Assembly (NCBI GenBank): GCA_003516765.1
Contig: DPCD01000189.1
Location: forward strand, 1,167-10,456
Direction: 5' to 3'
Length of the DNA stretch: 9,290 nt
Origin: Clostridiales bacterium
GTDB lineage: Bacteria > Bacillota > Clostridia > Oscillospirales > Oscillospiraceae
The number at the start of each line of letters is the position of its first letter. Position 1 is the stretch's first letter. A model generated the notes under the pieces. It worked only from the letters and a program-made list of their open reading frames with translations, did no database searches and was not told where the DNA came from. This document shows, in pieces, positions 1-5,820 of the stretch. The translations under genes and the position numbers were made by a program.

Positions 1-1228
1 CTTCTACTGCCGCAGCGACGCCGCCTGCCGCAGCAAAGCCCCGCCCGAGCCCGGATGCATCATGCAGATCATTCGTGTCGGGCAGCTGCGAAAAATCGAT
101 AGCCTTCGCCTCGAAAATGCCCATCAGCTCTTCATAGGTCAGGACGAAATCCACGTCGCTTCGCAGCTCCTGCTGCATCGCTTCGAGCTTTTTTGCCGCA
201 CACGGACCAATGAACACGACCTTGCTGCCCGGGTGGGTGTGCTTGACAAGCCTTGCCGTGTAGATCATCGGCGTATAGGTCATAGAAATATTGCCGGATT
301 CGTCGGGAAACAGCCTGCGCGCCATCATGCGCCACGACGGGCAGCACGACGTCGCCAGAAATTTCTGCTGCGCGGGTACTTTTTCGACAAAATCGCGCGC
401 TTCTTCGATCGCGCACACGTCCGCGCCCGCAGCAACCTCGACCACATCGGAAAAGCCGAGCTGCTTCATTGCTGCGACGAATTTCGGCACCGTCACGTTT
501 TTTCCAAACTGCCCCACAAAAGACGGCGCGACGATGGCTATGACAGTGTTTCCTTCCGCAATGGAGCGGACAACCTGAAAAATCTGGCTCTTATCGACAA
601 TTGCTCCAAACGGGCAGCTCACAAGGCACTGCCCGCACGAGACGCATCGGTCATAATCAATCCGTGCCTTGCCGTTTTCGTCAAGCCCGATGGCGTCCAT
701 GCCGCACGCCGCCTGACAGGGGCGTTCGATGAACGCGATGGCGTGGTAGGAGCAGGCGCTCGCGCACTTGCCGCAGCGGATGCAGATGGTTTCGTCAATA
801 ACGCTCTTGCCGTTTGCAAACGAGATTGCCCCCTTGGGGCAGACGCTCTGGCACGACGCCGCGAGGCAGCCCTGACAGATATTGGTCACGCTGTAGCGCT
901 TCGTCGGACAGGCGTGACAGGCATAGGGAATGATATTGACCAGCGGCGGCTCATAATACTGCTCTGCGATGGCGGCGTGATCCATTCCTTCGGTGAGAAG
1001 CGTCCGCGTCTGCACGGGCTGAAGCGATAGTCCCATCGCCAGGCGCACGCGCTCGCCCGCGATGGCGCGCTCCAGAAAGACCGACTCCCGGTGTAGGGGG
1101 CTGTCGCCGGGGACAATGCGGTATGGGATATCCTCCATCTGGCTGCAATCGCCGGAATATGCCATTCGGGCGACCTCCGCAAAGACGGTTTTTCGGATAT
1201 CGGTGATCAGGGATGGGATGCCGCGCAT
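1..1228 (-). CDS. Group B [FeFe] hydrogenase, 3'-truncated by window edge
   Basis: Iron-sulfur protein of the [FeFe] hydrogenase superfamily, expected to be cytoplasmic and to make or oxidise H2 with electrons passed through FeS clusters. I translated the frame by hand: 409 uninterrupted residues from ATG 1228 to the left edge. Seen: Cys104/107, a CxxCx4Cx3CP set (118, 121, 126, 130), two classical CxxCxxCxxxC sets (149-159 and 195-205) and an extra pair at 171/175. After these come the H-cluster P1 motif TSCCPSW (293-299) and P2 GPCAAKKLE (341-349), then the start of the next conserved block, GGVAAAV. The third H-cluster motif (ExMACxxGC type) should lie beyond position 1. The N-terminal residues (MRGIPSL, then IPYRIVPGD and FLERAIAGERVRLAMG) and the Cys arrangement fit my memory of the group B (B1/B3) type rather than classical HydA. 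The start is supported by GGAGGT at 1238-1243, nine bases upstream. Enzymatic activity for this group is inferred from the family. Alternative: an electron-transfer or sensory homologue. Confidence 0.88.
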   Translation of the reverse strand, partial: MRGIPSLITDIRKTVFAEVARMAYSGDCSQMEDIPYRIVPGDSPLHRESVFLERAIAGERVRLAMGLSLQPVQTRTLLTEGMDHAAIAEQYYEPPLVNIIPYACHACPTKRYSVTNICQGCLAASCQSVCPKGAISFANGKSVIDETICIRCGKCASACSYHAIAFIERPCQAACGMDAIGLDENGKARIDYDRCVSCGQCLVSCPFGAIVDKSQIFQVVRSIAEGNTVIAIVAPSFVGQFGKNVTVPKFVAAMKQLGFSDVVEVAAGADVCAIEEARDFVEKVPAQQKFLATSCCPSWRMMARRLFPDESGNISMTYTPMIYTARLVKHTHPGSKVVFIGPCAAKKLEAMQQELRSDVDFVLTYEELMGIFEAKAIDFSQLPDTNDLHDASGLGRGFAAAGGVAAAVE

Positions 1229-1265
1229 AAGAAAAAGACCTCCGGGGCGTAAATAGTTTTGGAGT

Positions 1266-1301
1266 GCCGGGCGTCCGGTAAGAGGGGTACGGACGCCCGG
1301 C
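1266..1301. repeat. Perfect 12-bp inverted repeat in hydrogenase leader
   Basis: The arms GCCGGGCGTCCG (1266-1277) and CGGACGCCCGGC (1290-1301) are perfectly complementary across a 12-base loop. They sit 22 bases upstream of the hydrogenase Shine-Dalgarno sequence. Neither strand has a T-tract after the stem, so it is not a normal intrinsic terminator. In RNA it would be a very stable hairpin; roles in mRNA stability, processing or pausing are inference. Confidence 0.75.
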
Positions 1302-1343
1302 GGGAGGATGGGCGGATTGGGACCGCCGTTAGAAAGAGAGGCA

Positions 1344-1362
1344 GGGATGAAACTATCATCCC
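1344..1362. repeat. 7-bp inverted repeat in hydrogenase leader
   Basis: The arms GGGATGA (1344-1350) and TCATCCC (1356-1362) flank a 5-base loop. The repeat lies between the riboswitch terminator and the large 12-bp hairpin. On the minus strand it is followed by a pyrimidine-rich run (CCTGCCTCTCTTTCT), which is too C-rich for a good terminator. Function unknown; it may only add structure to the leader RNA. Confidence 0.5.
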
Positions 1363-1387
1363 ACCTGTGCAGGGGTTGCATGCATAT

Positions 1388-1424
1388 AAAAACAAAAATC
1401 CGCGCAGCCAGCATGACCGCACGG
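1388..1424 (-). terminator. Intrinsic terminator of the cobalamin riboswitch leader
   Basis: Read on the minus strand, CCGTGCGGTC pairs with GGCTGCGCGG across a 5-base loop. All ten positions pair, some as G-U (1400-1424). The T-run TTTTTGTTTTT follows directly (1398 down to 1388). It lies about 50 bases downstream of the aptamer, the usual arrangement for a riboswitch expression platform working by transcription termination. The hydrogenase start is 160 bases further on, so the hydrogenase is the first gene it could control. Confidence 0.85.
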
Positions 1425-1474
1425 AAACGAAGCCCTGACCCGGATCGGGAAAGGAACGCAGCATTTCGGTCCCG

Positions 1475-1604
1475 GTCGTGGCAGGACGCAGGGCAGCTCT
1501 CGGAAGACCTGACTTATTCTGACCAAGCAGACATCACAGTGACCGACTCGCGGAGCTTCTCACCCCATTCCACCTGCAAGCACATGGCTTGCGCGAACTA
1601 CCCG
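1475..1604 (-). ncRNA. Cobalamin riboswitch aptamer
   Basis: The minus-strand RNA carries the ordered landmarks of cobalamin riboswitches. There is a 6-bp hairpin GCAAGC/GCTTGC (1576-1592), then CAGGTGGAAT. Next comes the hairpin GGGG-TGAGAAG-CTCC with the typical GUGAGAA loop, then CGCGAGTCGGTC and the hallmark CACTGTGA (1534-1541). A short hairpin TCTG/CAGA follows, then a B12-box-like AAGTCAGG...CTGCC (1492-1515). A closing helix GCAGG/CCTGC (1573-1577 with 1488-1492) joins the two ends. One oddity: the B12 box normally reads AGTCAGGAGACCTGCC, but here its apical part is replaced by a short UCU-UCCG-AGA hairpin. The aptamer sits between a strong promoter and an intrinsic terminator, so ligand-dependent termination is the expected mode. 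Ligand subtype (adenosyl- or methylcobalamin) cannot be told from inspection. Confidence 0.82.
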
Positions 1605-1620
1605 ATATTCATTTTTTATT

Positions 1621-1649
1621 ATTATAGCATAGAAGCGCACAATTGCCAA
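1621..1649 (-). promoter_or_regulatory. Sigma-A promoter of the riboswitch/hydrogenase leader
   Basis: Minus strand: -35 TTGGCA (1649-1644), 17-base spacer, -10 TATAAT (1626-1621). Five of six and six of six bases match consensus. The predicted start near 1614 lies just upstream of the riboswitch. The surrounding 1605-1720 segment is notably AT-rich compared with the coding regions. I see nothing convincing between 1650 and 1830. Confidence 0.85.
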
Positions 1650-1830
1650 TACCATTTTCTAATACTATATGCTGAATTTTGCATAGCTGTATCTGAAAAA
1701 CGGAATAATATGCGCCGCTTCTTTTCTGCGCCTCGCTCATAGAATGCTGCGTGCATCGCCTCGCTGCTGCAAAATACTTCGCTGGTGCCCATGCAGGAGA
1801 CGATGCGCCAACCCGATCGCCAGAGCGTGT

Positions 1831-2316
1831 TCACTCCACCTTCTGCTCCATGAGATACAATCCCGCGCGGGACTGGATGCGTTCGGCGGTGGTCTTTTCG
1901 TCAATCGCGCCATCGAGATACGCTGCCATCTCCTCTTCGATGATCTGCTCGATGGGCTCGGTCGGATAGTCGGGCTTTTGCGCATGATCGACGAGCGTAT
2001 AAAATGTATCAATATCCTCCTGCGTGACTGTTTCCTCTGCCAGAAGCTGCGCAAACTGCTCCTGTAACACCGTATCGCTGACCGGCAGGTAAGGGACAGT
2101 CTGCTGATAGGCGCTTGATAGCAGGTAGCTCAAAAACGCCCACGCGCCTGTTTTCTGTTCACTCTGGCTGTTGATGGAAAGCAGACTGCCAAACTCCAGC
2201 TGGCAGCCACCATCATAGTCGCTGGGGTACGCATAATACACAGATTGCTTCAGCTCCGGATACAGGTAGCGCTCCGGCTGATAGACGATACGATTACAAG
2301 GACGGCTGGTTTTAGT
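1831..2316 (-). pseudogene. C-terminal remnant of ABC extracellular solute-binding protein
   Basis: The open frame begins right after an in-frame TGA (2317-2319) and ends at TGA 1831-1833, about 161 codons. The protein ends in features typical of the C-terminal part of sugar-type (family 1) ABC solute-binding lipoproteins of Clostridia: SINSQSEQKTGAWAFLSYLL, then PIEQIIEEEMAAYLDGAI, then an ERIQSRAGLYLMEQ end. Full-length relatives run to well over 400 residues and start with a lipoprotein signal peptide. Neither the N-terminal two thirds nor a signal peptide is present, and the ftsH-operon terminator lies directly upstream at 2356-2402. The nearest internal start (GTG 2241) has no persuasive Shine-Dalgarno sequence. 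No ABC permease or ATPase is nearby. I read this as a decayed fragment, probably silent, and possibly a deletion scar connected with the orphan-looking riboswitch downstream. The family call is from sequence feel, not a search. Confidence 0.72.
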
Positions 2317-2355
2317 TCACCGCCGAAATTCCCGGAAAATAAGAAAACAGCAGAC

Positions 2356-2402
2356 AAAAAGCGCCCTGCCGCGTGCTGCAAGAGCAAACGGCAGGGCGCT
2401 TT
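2356..2402 (-). terminator. Terminator of the ftsH-DUF308 operon
   Basis: A perfect stem of about 14 bp (AAAGCGCCCTGCCG with CGGCAGGGCGCTTT, 2358-2371 and 2389-2402) encloses a 17-base loop. It has a T-run on the minus strand (complement of A2356-2360) and another on the plus strand (TTTGTTTTT to 2408), so it could work in both directions. It lies 22 bases after the DUF308 stop codon. Confidence 0.9.
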
Positions 2403-2424
2403 GTTTTTGGTCATTTGCGCCGGA

Positions 2425-2964
2425 TTATCGCGCGCCGAGCTTGCTGCATGCTTCGATGATGCAGTCGATACCGAGCAGCAGCAGATAGAAGCCGATGACG
2501 AGGTTCATCGACAGGAACGTCACCTGCGGCGTCAGGAGCATCGAAACACCGAGCAGGATGCCGAGAATGTTGACGATCAGCTCGAACACGTAGACCGCCG
2601 TACCCGCGATGAAGCGCACGACAGACAGGTGTGTGAGCCTGGAGATGCAGTGCGCGATGAACCAGAGCGGGAAGAACAGCCCGATTGCCCAGCGCCCGGC
2701 GCCCGGATGGACCATGAGAACCAGACCTGCCATTACGCCGAGAACGCCCGTGACGAGTGATACCGTCGGGGCAAAGCCGATGTGCCGCTCCATTTTGCAG
2801 TAGAACACAATGTCGGCAATGCCGGTTACAAGCGCGGCAACGCCGTAAATCACAATCAGGGTTGTGAGATAATCGACGGGTCTGAAAAAGCTGTAGATGC
2901 CAAGCACGGTCAACAAAATGCCGACGATCAGCTCCAGCCAGCCATAGGAAGAACGCTGTCTCAT
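2425..2964 (-). CDS. DUF308/HdeD-like six-helix membrane protein
   Basis: A 179-residue integral membrane protein with six predicted hydrophobic helices (about 9-27, 33-55, 66-85, 90-107, 123-144, 150-170). It holds three copies of a Gly-rich helix ending in a proline turn: GILLTVLGIYSFFRP (15-29), GVLGVMAGLVLMVHP (73-87) and NILGILLGVSMLLTP (132-146). This triple repeat is the pattern of the DUF308 short-repeat family to which HdeD (acid-resistance membrane protein) belongs. The molecular function of the Clostridial members is not established. The start ATG (2964-2962) overlaps the ftsH stop TGA (2963-2961) as ATGA, and no separate promoter is visible, so it should be co-transcribed and translationally coupled to ftsH. 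A role as a partner or modulator of the protease is inference from that coupling only. No catalytic motif is seen. Confidence 0.85.
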   Translation of the reverse strand: MRQRSSYGWLELIVGILLTVLGIYSFFRPVDYLTTLIVIYGVAALVTGIADIVFYCKMERHIGFAPTVSLVTGVLGVMAGLVLMVHPGAGRWAIGLFFPLWFIAHCISRLTHLSVVRFIAGTAVYVFELIVNILGILLGVSMLLTPQVTFLSMNLVIGFYLLLLGIDCIIEACSKLGAR

Positions 2965-4796
2965 TGTTTTTCCGCCTCCGTTTCCTGCTTCAGAACATGC
3001 ATGAACTCTTCGCCGGTGATGGTTTCCTTTTCATAGAGGTATTTTGCCAGCGCATCGAGCGCTTTGCGGTTGTCCTTGAGAATCTGAATCGCCTTTTCGT
3101 GCTGGCGCTTTACAAGCGAGACGACCATTTTATCGATCTCCTGCTGTGTGGCAGCAGAGCAGGCAAGAGATGTATCGCCGCCGAGATACTGGTTGTTGAC
3201 GGTTTCCAGCGCGACCATGTCGAACTCCTCACTCATGCCGTAGCGGGTGATCATGGCACGTGCCAGCTTCGTCGCCTGCTCGATATCGTTCGACGCGCCC
3301 GTCGTTATTTCGCCGAAGACGACCTCTTCTGCCGCTCTGCCGCCCGTGAAGGTGCAGATCTTGTTTGCCAGCTCGTCTTTCGACATCAGATACTTGTCGC
3401 CGGTTTCCACCTGCATCGTGTAGCCGAGCGCGCCGGAGGTTCTGGGAATGATCGTGATTTTCTGAACAGGCGCGGAGTGCGACTGCATCGCGGCGACCAG
3501 TGCGTGACCGATCTCGTGGTATGCAACCGTCTTCTTTTCCTGATCGGACAGCACGGCGTTCTTTTTCTGGTAGCCCGCGATGACGACCTCGATGGATTCT
3601 TCCAGATCTGCTTCCGTGACCACGGTCCGGTTGTTGCGCACGGCGCGCAGGGCTGCTTCGTTGATCATGTTTGCCAGCTCCGCGCCGGATGCGCCGGACG
3701 CCATACGCGCGATCGTGTGGAAATCCACATCGTCGCTCGTTTTGATCTTCTTTGCGTGAACCTTCAAAATTGCCTCGCGCCCGGCAAGATCCGGAAGCTC
3801 CACGGGTACGCGCCGGTCGAAGCGTCCGGGGCGCGTGAGCGCCGGGTCCAGAGATTCGGGACGGTTCGTCGCGGCGAGAATGATGACGCCATTGTTATCG
3901 TCAAAGCCGTCCATTTCAGTCAGCAGCTGGTTTAAGGTCTGCTCGCGCTCGTCGTTGGAAGATAACTGATTGTCGCGCTTTTTGCCGATGGCGTCGATTT
4001 CATCGATGAAGACGATGCAGGGCGCTTTTTCCTTTGCCTGCTTGAATAGATCACGCACCTTGCTTGCACCCATGCCAACGAACATCTCGACGAACTCCGA
4101 GCCGGAGATCGAGAAGAACGGCACGTTTGCCTCGCCCGCAACTGCCTTGGCAAGCATCGTTTTGCCGGTTCCCGGAGGACCAACTAACAAAACGCCCTTC
4201 GGCATGGATGCACCGACATCGGTGTATTTCTGCGGGTTGTGGAGATAATCGACGATTTCGGCAAGCGATTCCTTCGCCTCGTCCTCGCCCGCAACGTCGT
4301 CAAAGCGGATGCCCTTGGTGGACTGCACGTAGATCTTTGCATTTGATTTTCCCATGCCGCCGAACATCAGCGAGTCCTTGCCGCCCATCTGCTCGCGCAG
4401 CTTCTTTGCCATATACTGCCCGAGTCCGATGAAAATCAGCATCGGCAGAAGACCGGTGATGAGAAGACTCAGAAGCGGCGAGGTCGACGCATCGACGTCC
4501 TTGGAAAATTTCGCACCCGATGCATACAGCCGTTCGGTAAGGTTCGGGTCGTCCATGACGTTTGTCTGATAGACGTTCTTTTCGTCCTTGTCGGTAAAGA
4601 CGATCTGCTGGTCTTCGACCTGCACCTGCCCGATGTTCTTGCTTTCGGTCATGGACATGAACGTGCCGTAGTCCACCTCCGTGACCTCCTGCTTCAGAAG
4701 CAGCGGTGTGATAACGAGATTGAAGACGAGCAGCACCAGAAGCACAACGCCATAGTAATAGATCAGCGGCTTCTTGGGGCTTTTGACTTCCTTCAT
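2961..4796 (-). CDS. ftsH: ATP-dependent zinc metalloprotease FtsH
   Basis: Membrane-anchored AAA+ protease that extracts and degrades membrane proteins and short-lived regulators. The protein is 611 residues from ATG 4796. I prefer this start because AAGGAGG (4804-4810) lies seven bases upstream; an in-frame ATG at 4832 would add 12 residues but sits upstream of that ribosome binding site. Order: first transmembrane helix about 11-31, an extracytoplasmic FtsH_ext domain, second helix about 107-128, and the AAA module. The AAA module has Walker A GPPGTGKT (206-213), Walker B IVFIDEID (261-268) and the SRH ATNRPESLDPALTRPGRFDR (309-328) with its arginine fingers. The peptidase follows, with HEIGH (427-431) and the third zinc ligand Asp in TGASNDIEQ (about 504). 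The usual HEAGH reads HEIGH here, leaving the HExxH ligands intact. Length and domain set are normal. It is the first gene of a two-gene operon with the DUF308 protein and is divergent from the EamA transporter gene. Confidence 0.96.
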   Translation of the reverse strand: MKEVKSPKKPLIYYYGVVLLVLLVFNLVITPLLLKQEVTEVDYGTFMSMTESKNIGQVQVEDQQIVFTDKDEKNVYQTNVMDDPNLTERLYASGAKFSKDVDASTSPLLSLLITGLLPMLIFIGLGQYMAKKLREQMGGKDSLMFGGMGKSNAKIYVQSTKGIRFDDVAGEDEAKESLAEIVDYLHNPQKYTDVGASMPKGVLLVGPPGTGKTMLAKAVAGEANVPFFSISGSEFVEMFVGMGASKVRDLFKQAKEKAPCIVFIDEIDAIGKKRDNQLSSNDEREQTLNQLLTEMDGFDDNNGVIILAATNRPESLDPALTRPGRFDRRVPVELPDLAGREAILKVHAKKIKTSDDVDFHTIARMASGASGAELANMINEAALRAVRNNRTVVTEADLEESIEVVIAGYQKKNAVLSDQEKKTVAYHEIGHALVAAMQSHSAPVQKITIIPRTSGALGYTMQVETGDKYLMSKDELANKICTFTGGRAAEEVVFGEITTGASNDIEQATKLARAMITRYGMSEEFDMVALETVNNQYLGGDTSLACSAATQQEIDKMVVSLVKRQHEKAIQILKDNRKALDALAKYLYEKETITGEEFMHVLKQETEAEKQ

Positions 4797-4841
4797 GTGG
4801 GTTCCTCCTTTATGGACTCCGGTCTTTGCCATAGATCATAC

Positions 4842-4870
4842 TTGCAATCTGCAATCTGATACGATATGAT
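4842..4870 (+). promoter_or_regulatory. Promoter of the EamA transporter gene
   Basis: Plus strand: -35 TTGCAA (4842-4847), 17-base spacer, -10 TATGAT (4865-4870), with a start near 4877, about 35 bases before the GTG start codon. A direct repeat TGCAATC TGCAATC (4843-4856) covers the -35 and spacer and might be a regulator site. The -10 overlaps the predicted -10 of the opposing ftsH promoter. Confidence 0.65.
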
Positions 4871-4893
4871 AGGCAAAACCGGCAAATTGACAA
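4866..4893 (-). promoter_or_regulatory. Promoter of the ftsH operon
   Basis: Minus strand: -35 TTGTCA (4893-4888), 16-base spacer, -10 TATCAT (4871-4866), with a start near 4859, about 60 bases upstream of the chosen ftsH start. I see no CIRCE-type long inverted repeat, so CtsR/HrcA-style heat-shock control is not supported. Confidence 0.55.
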
Positions 4894-4911
4894 ATTGTGA
4901 GGGGATTGTTT

Positions 4912-5784
4912 GTGAAAAGTGTTGAAATGCAATCGAAGCTCAAGCTGATAGCATCGCTTTGCATTTTCGGGACGATCAGCCTGTTCGTGCGCAACATCGC
5001 GCTCGGCTCCGGGCAGCTTGCGCTGTCCAGAGGCTTGCTCGGAACGGTGTTTCTGCTGCTGTTTCTCGCGGTGCGCCGTCAGAAGCCGGATATCCCCGCC
5101 ATCCGGAAAAACCTTGGCATTCTGCTGCTCTCCGGCGGCATCATGGGGCTGAACTGGGCGCTGCTGTTTGAGGCGTACCGGTACACGACGGTTGCCGTGG
5201 CAACGCTCTGCTATTACATGCAGCCGGTATTCCTGACGCTGGCAGCGGTGGTCCTGCTTGGAGAAAAACTGAACCTGAAAAAAGGACTCTGTATTCTTGT
5301 CGCGCTCTGCGGCATGATTCTGATCTCAGGCGTCATCGGCGGCAGCATGCCGCAAACGCGGGAGCTGACCGGCATTGCGCTGGGACTCGGCGCCGCTTGC
5401 TTCTACGCCTGCGTCATCCTCTGCAACAAAAAGCTCAAGGATATCGGCGCCTACGATAAAACGATTGTCCAGCTGCTCGCTGCGGCGCTCGTGATGGTGC
5501 CCTACTGCGCGCTTACGGGCGAGCGCTTCACGGCGGAAACCTTCCAGCCTGTGTCGCTTGCCTGCCTGCTGGTTCTCGGCATGTTCCACACGGGCTTTGC
5601 TTACGCCCTGTACTTTGGCAGCATGAAGGCGCTGCGCGCGCAGACGATTGCAATTTTCAGCTACATCGACCCCGTGATTGCAATTATCCTCTCCGTGACC
5701 GTCCTGCACGAGCCGTTCAGCATTCTGAGCGCCGTCGGCTCAGTCCTGATTCTCGGCGCGGCATTCGTCAGCGAAAAAACCTGA
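4912..5784 (+). CDS. EamA/DMT-family transporter
   Basis: A member of the drug/metabolite transporter superfamily, 290 residues with about ten hydrophobic helices arranged as two EamA repeats (roughly residues 10-140 and 155-288). Typical family signatures are seen: a conserved ALSRGLLG after helix 1, GLNWALLFEAYRYTTVAVAT-type helices, YMQPVFLTLAAVVLLGEKLN closing the first repeat, and the matching FSYIDPVIAIILSVTVLHEP in the second. The family exports amino acids or other metabolites; the substrate cannot be told from sequence. The start is GTG 4912 because AGGGG (4900-4904) lies seven bases upstream. GTG 4897 overlaps that ribosome binding site, and ATG 4927 has none. It stands alone, divergent from ftsH, and is followed by palindromes rather than a clear terminator with a T-run. 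Confidence 0.9.
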   Translation: MKSVEMQSKLKLIASLCIFGTISLFVRNIALGSGQLALSRGLLGTVFLLLFLAVRRQKPDIPAIRKNLGILLLSGGIMGLNWALLFEAYRYTTVAVATLCYYMQPVFLTLAAVVLLGEKLNLKKGLCILVALCGMILISGVIGGSMPQTRELTGIALGLGAACFYACVILCNKKLKDIGAYDKTIVQLLAAALVMVPYCALTGERFTAETFQPVSLACLLVLGMFHTGFAYALYFGSMKALRAQTIAIFSYIDPVIAIILSVTVLHEPFSILSAVGSVLILGAAFVSEKT

Positions 5785-5798
5785 GAAACCTCGTAGAG

Positions 5799-5820
5799 TT
5801 TTGCGCCCGCAGGCGCAAAA
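5799..5820. repeat. Palindrome TTTTGCGCC...GGCGCAAAA, copy 1
   Basis: A perfect 9-bp stem (5799-5807 and 5812-5820) with a 4-base loop, 14 bases after the EamA stop. Neither strand has a T-run directly after it, so it is at best a weak terminator. The same stem recurs at 5890-5912. A second small palindrome, ATAAAAT/ATTTTAT, follows at about 5820-5840. Confidence 0.75.

Noticed and set aside
427..431. Residues 427-431 of FtsH (HEIGH instead of HEAGH) considered as an active-site defect
   Set aside because: The zinc-binding HExxH residues and the distal Asp are intact. The Ala-to-Ile change lies at a variable position of HExxH. The coordinates given are residue numbers of the protein, not bases.
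62..1030. A long plus-strand frame (322 codons) opposite the hydrogenase
   Set aside because: The opposite strand has an uninterrupted, motif-complete hydrogenase frame. Long antisense frames are common in GC-rich genes, and this one is Arg/His-rich with no motif.
1308..1742. A 144-codon plus-strand frame across the hydrogenase leader
   Set aside because: It lies antisense to the riboswitch, terminator and promoter, has a composition unlike a protein, and shows no start signal.
1622..1834. A 70-codon minus-strand frame whose GTG overlaps the solute-binding remnant's stop as GTGA
   Set aside because: It runs through the strong -35/-10 promoter at 1621-1649, has no recognisable family features and no proper ribosome binding site.
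2285..2345. Short plus-strand peptide-like ends (YKDGWF, FTAEIPGK) near the pseudogene breakpoint, possibly the tail of a lost plus-strand gene
   Set aside because: Only 6-8 codons each in different frames, with stops immediately upstream. Too short to support a gene remnant.
2964..3935. A 323-codon plus-strand frame opposite ftsH
   Set aside because: Antisense shadow of the conserved FtsH frame, without recognisable domains or a ribosome binding site.
5799..5820. Palindrome after the EamA gene as its intrinsic terminator
   Set aside because: The stem is followed by AAAATAAAAT, not a T-run, on the plus strand. It is listed as a repeat instead, though weak termination is possible.
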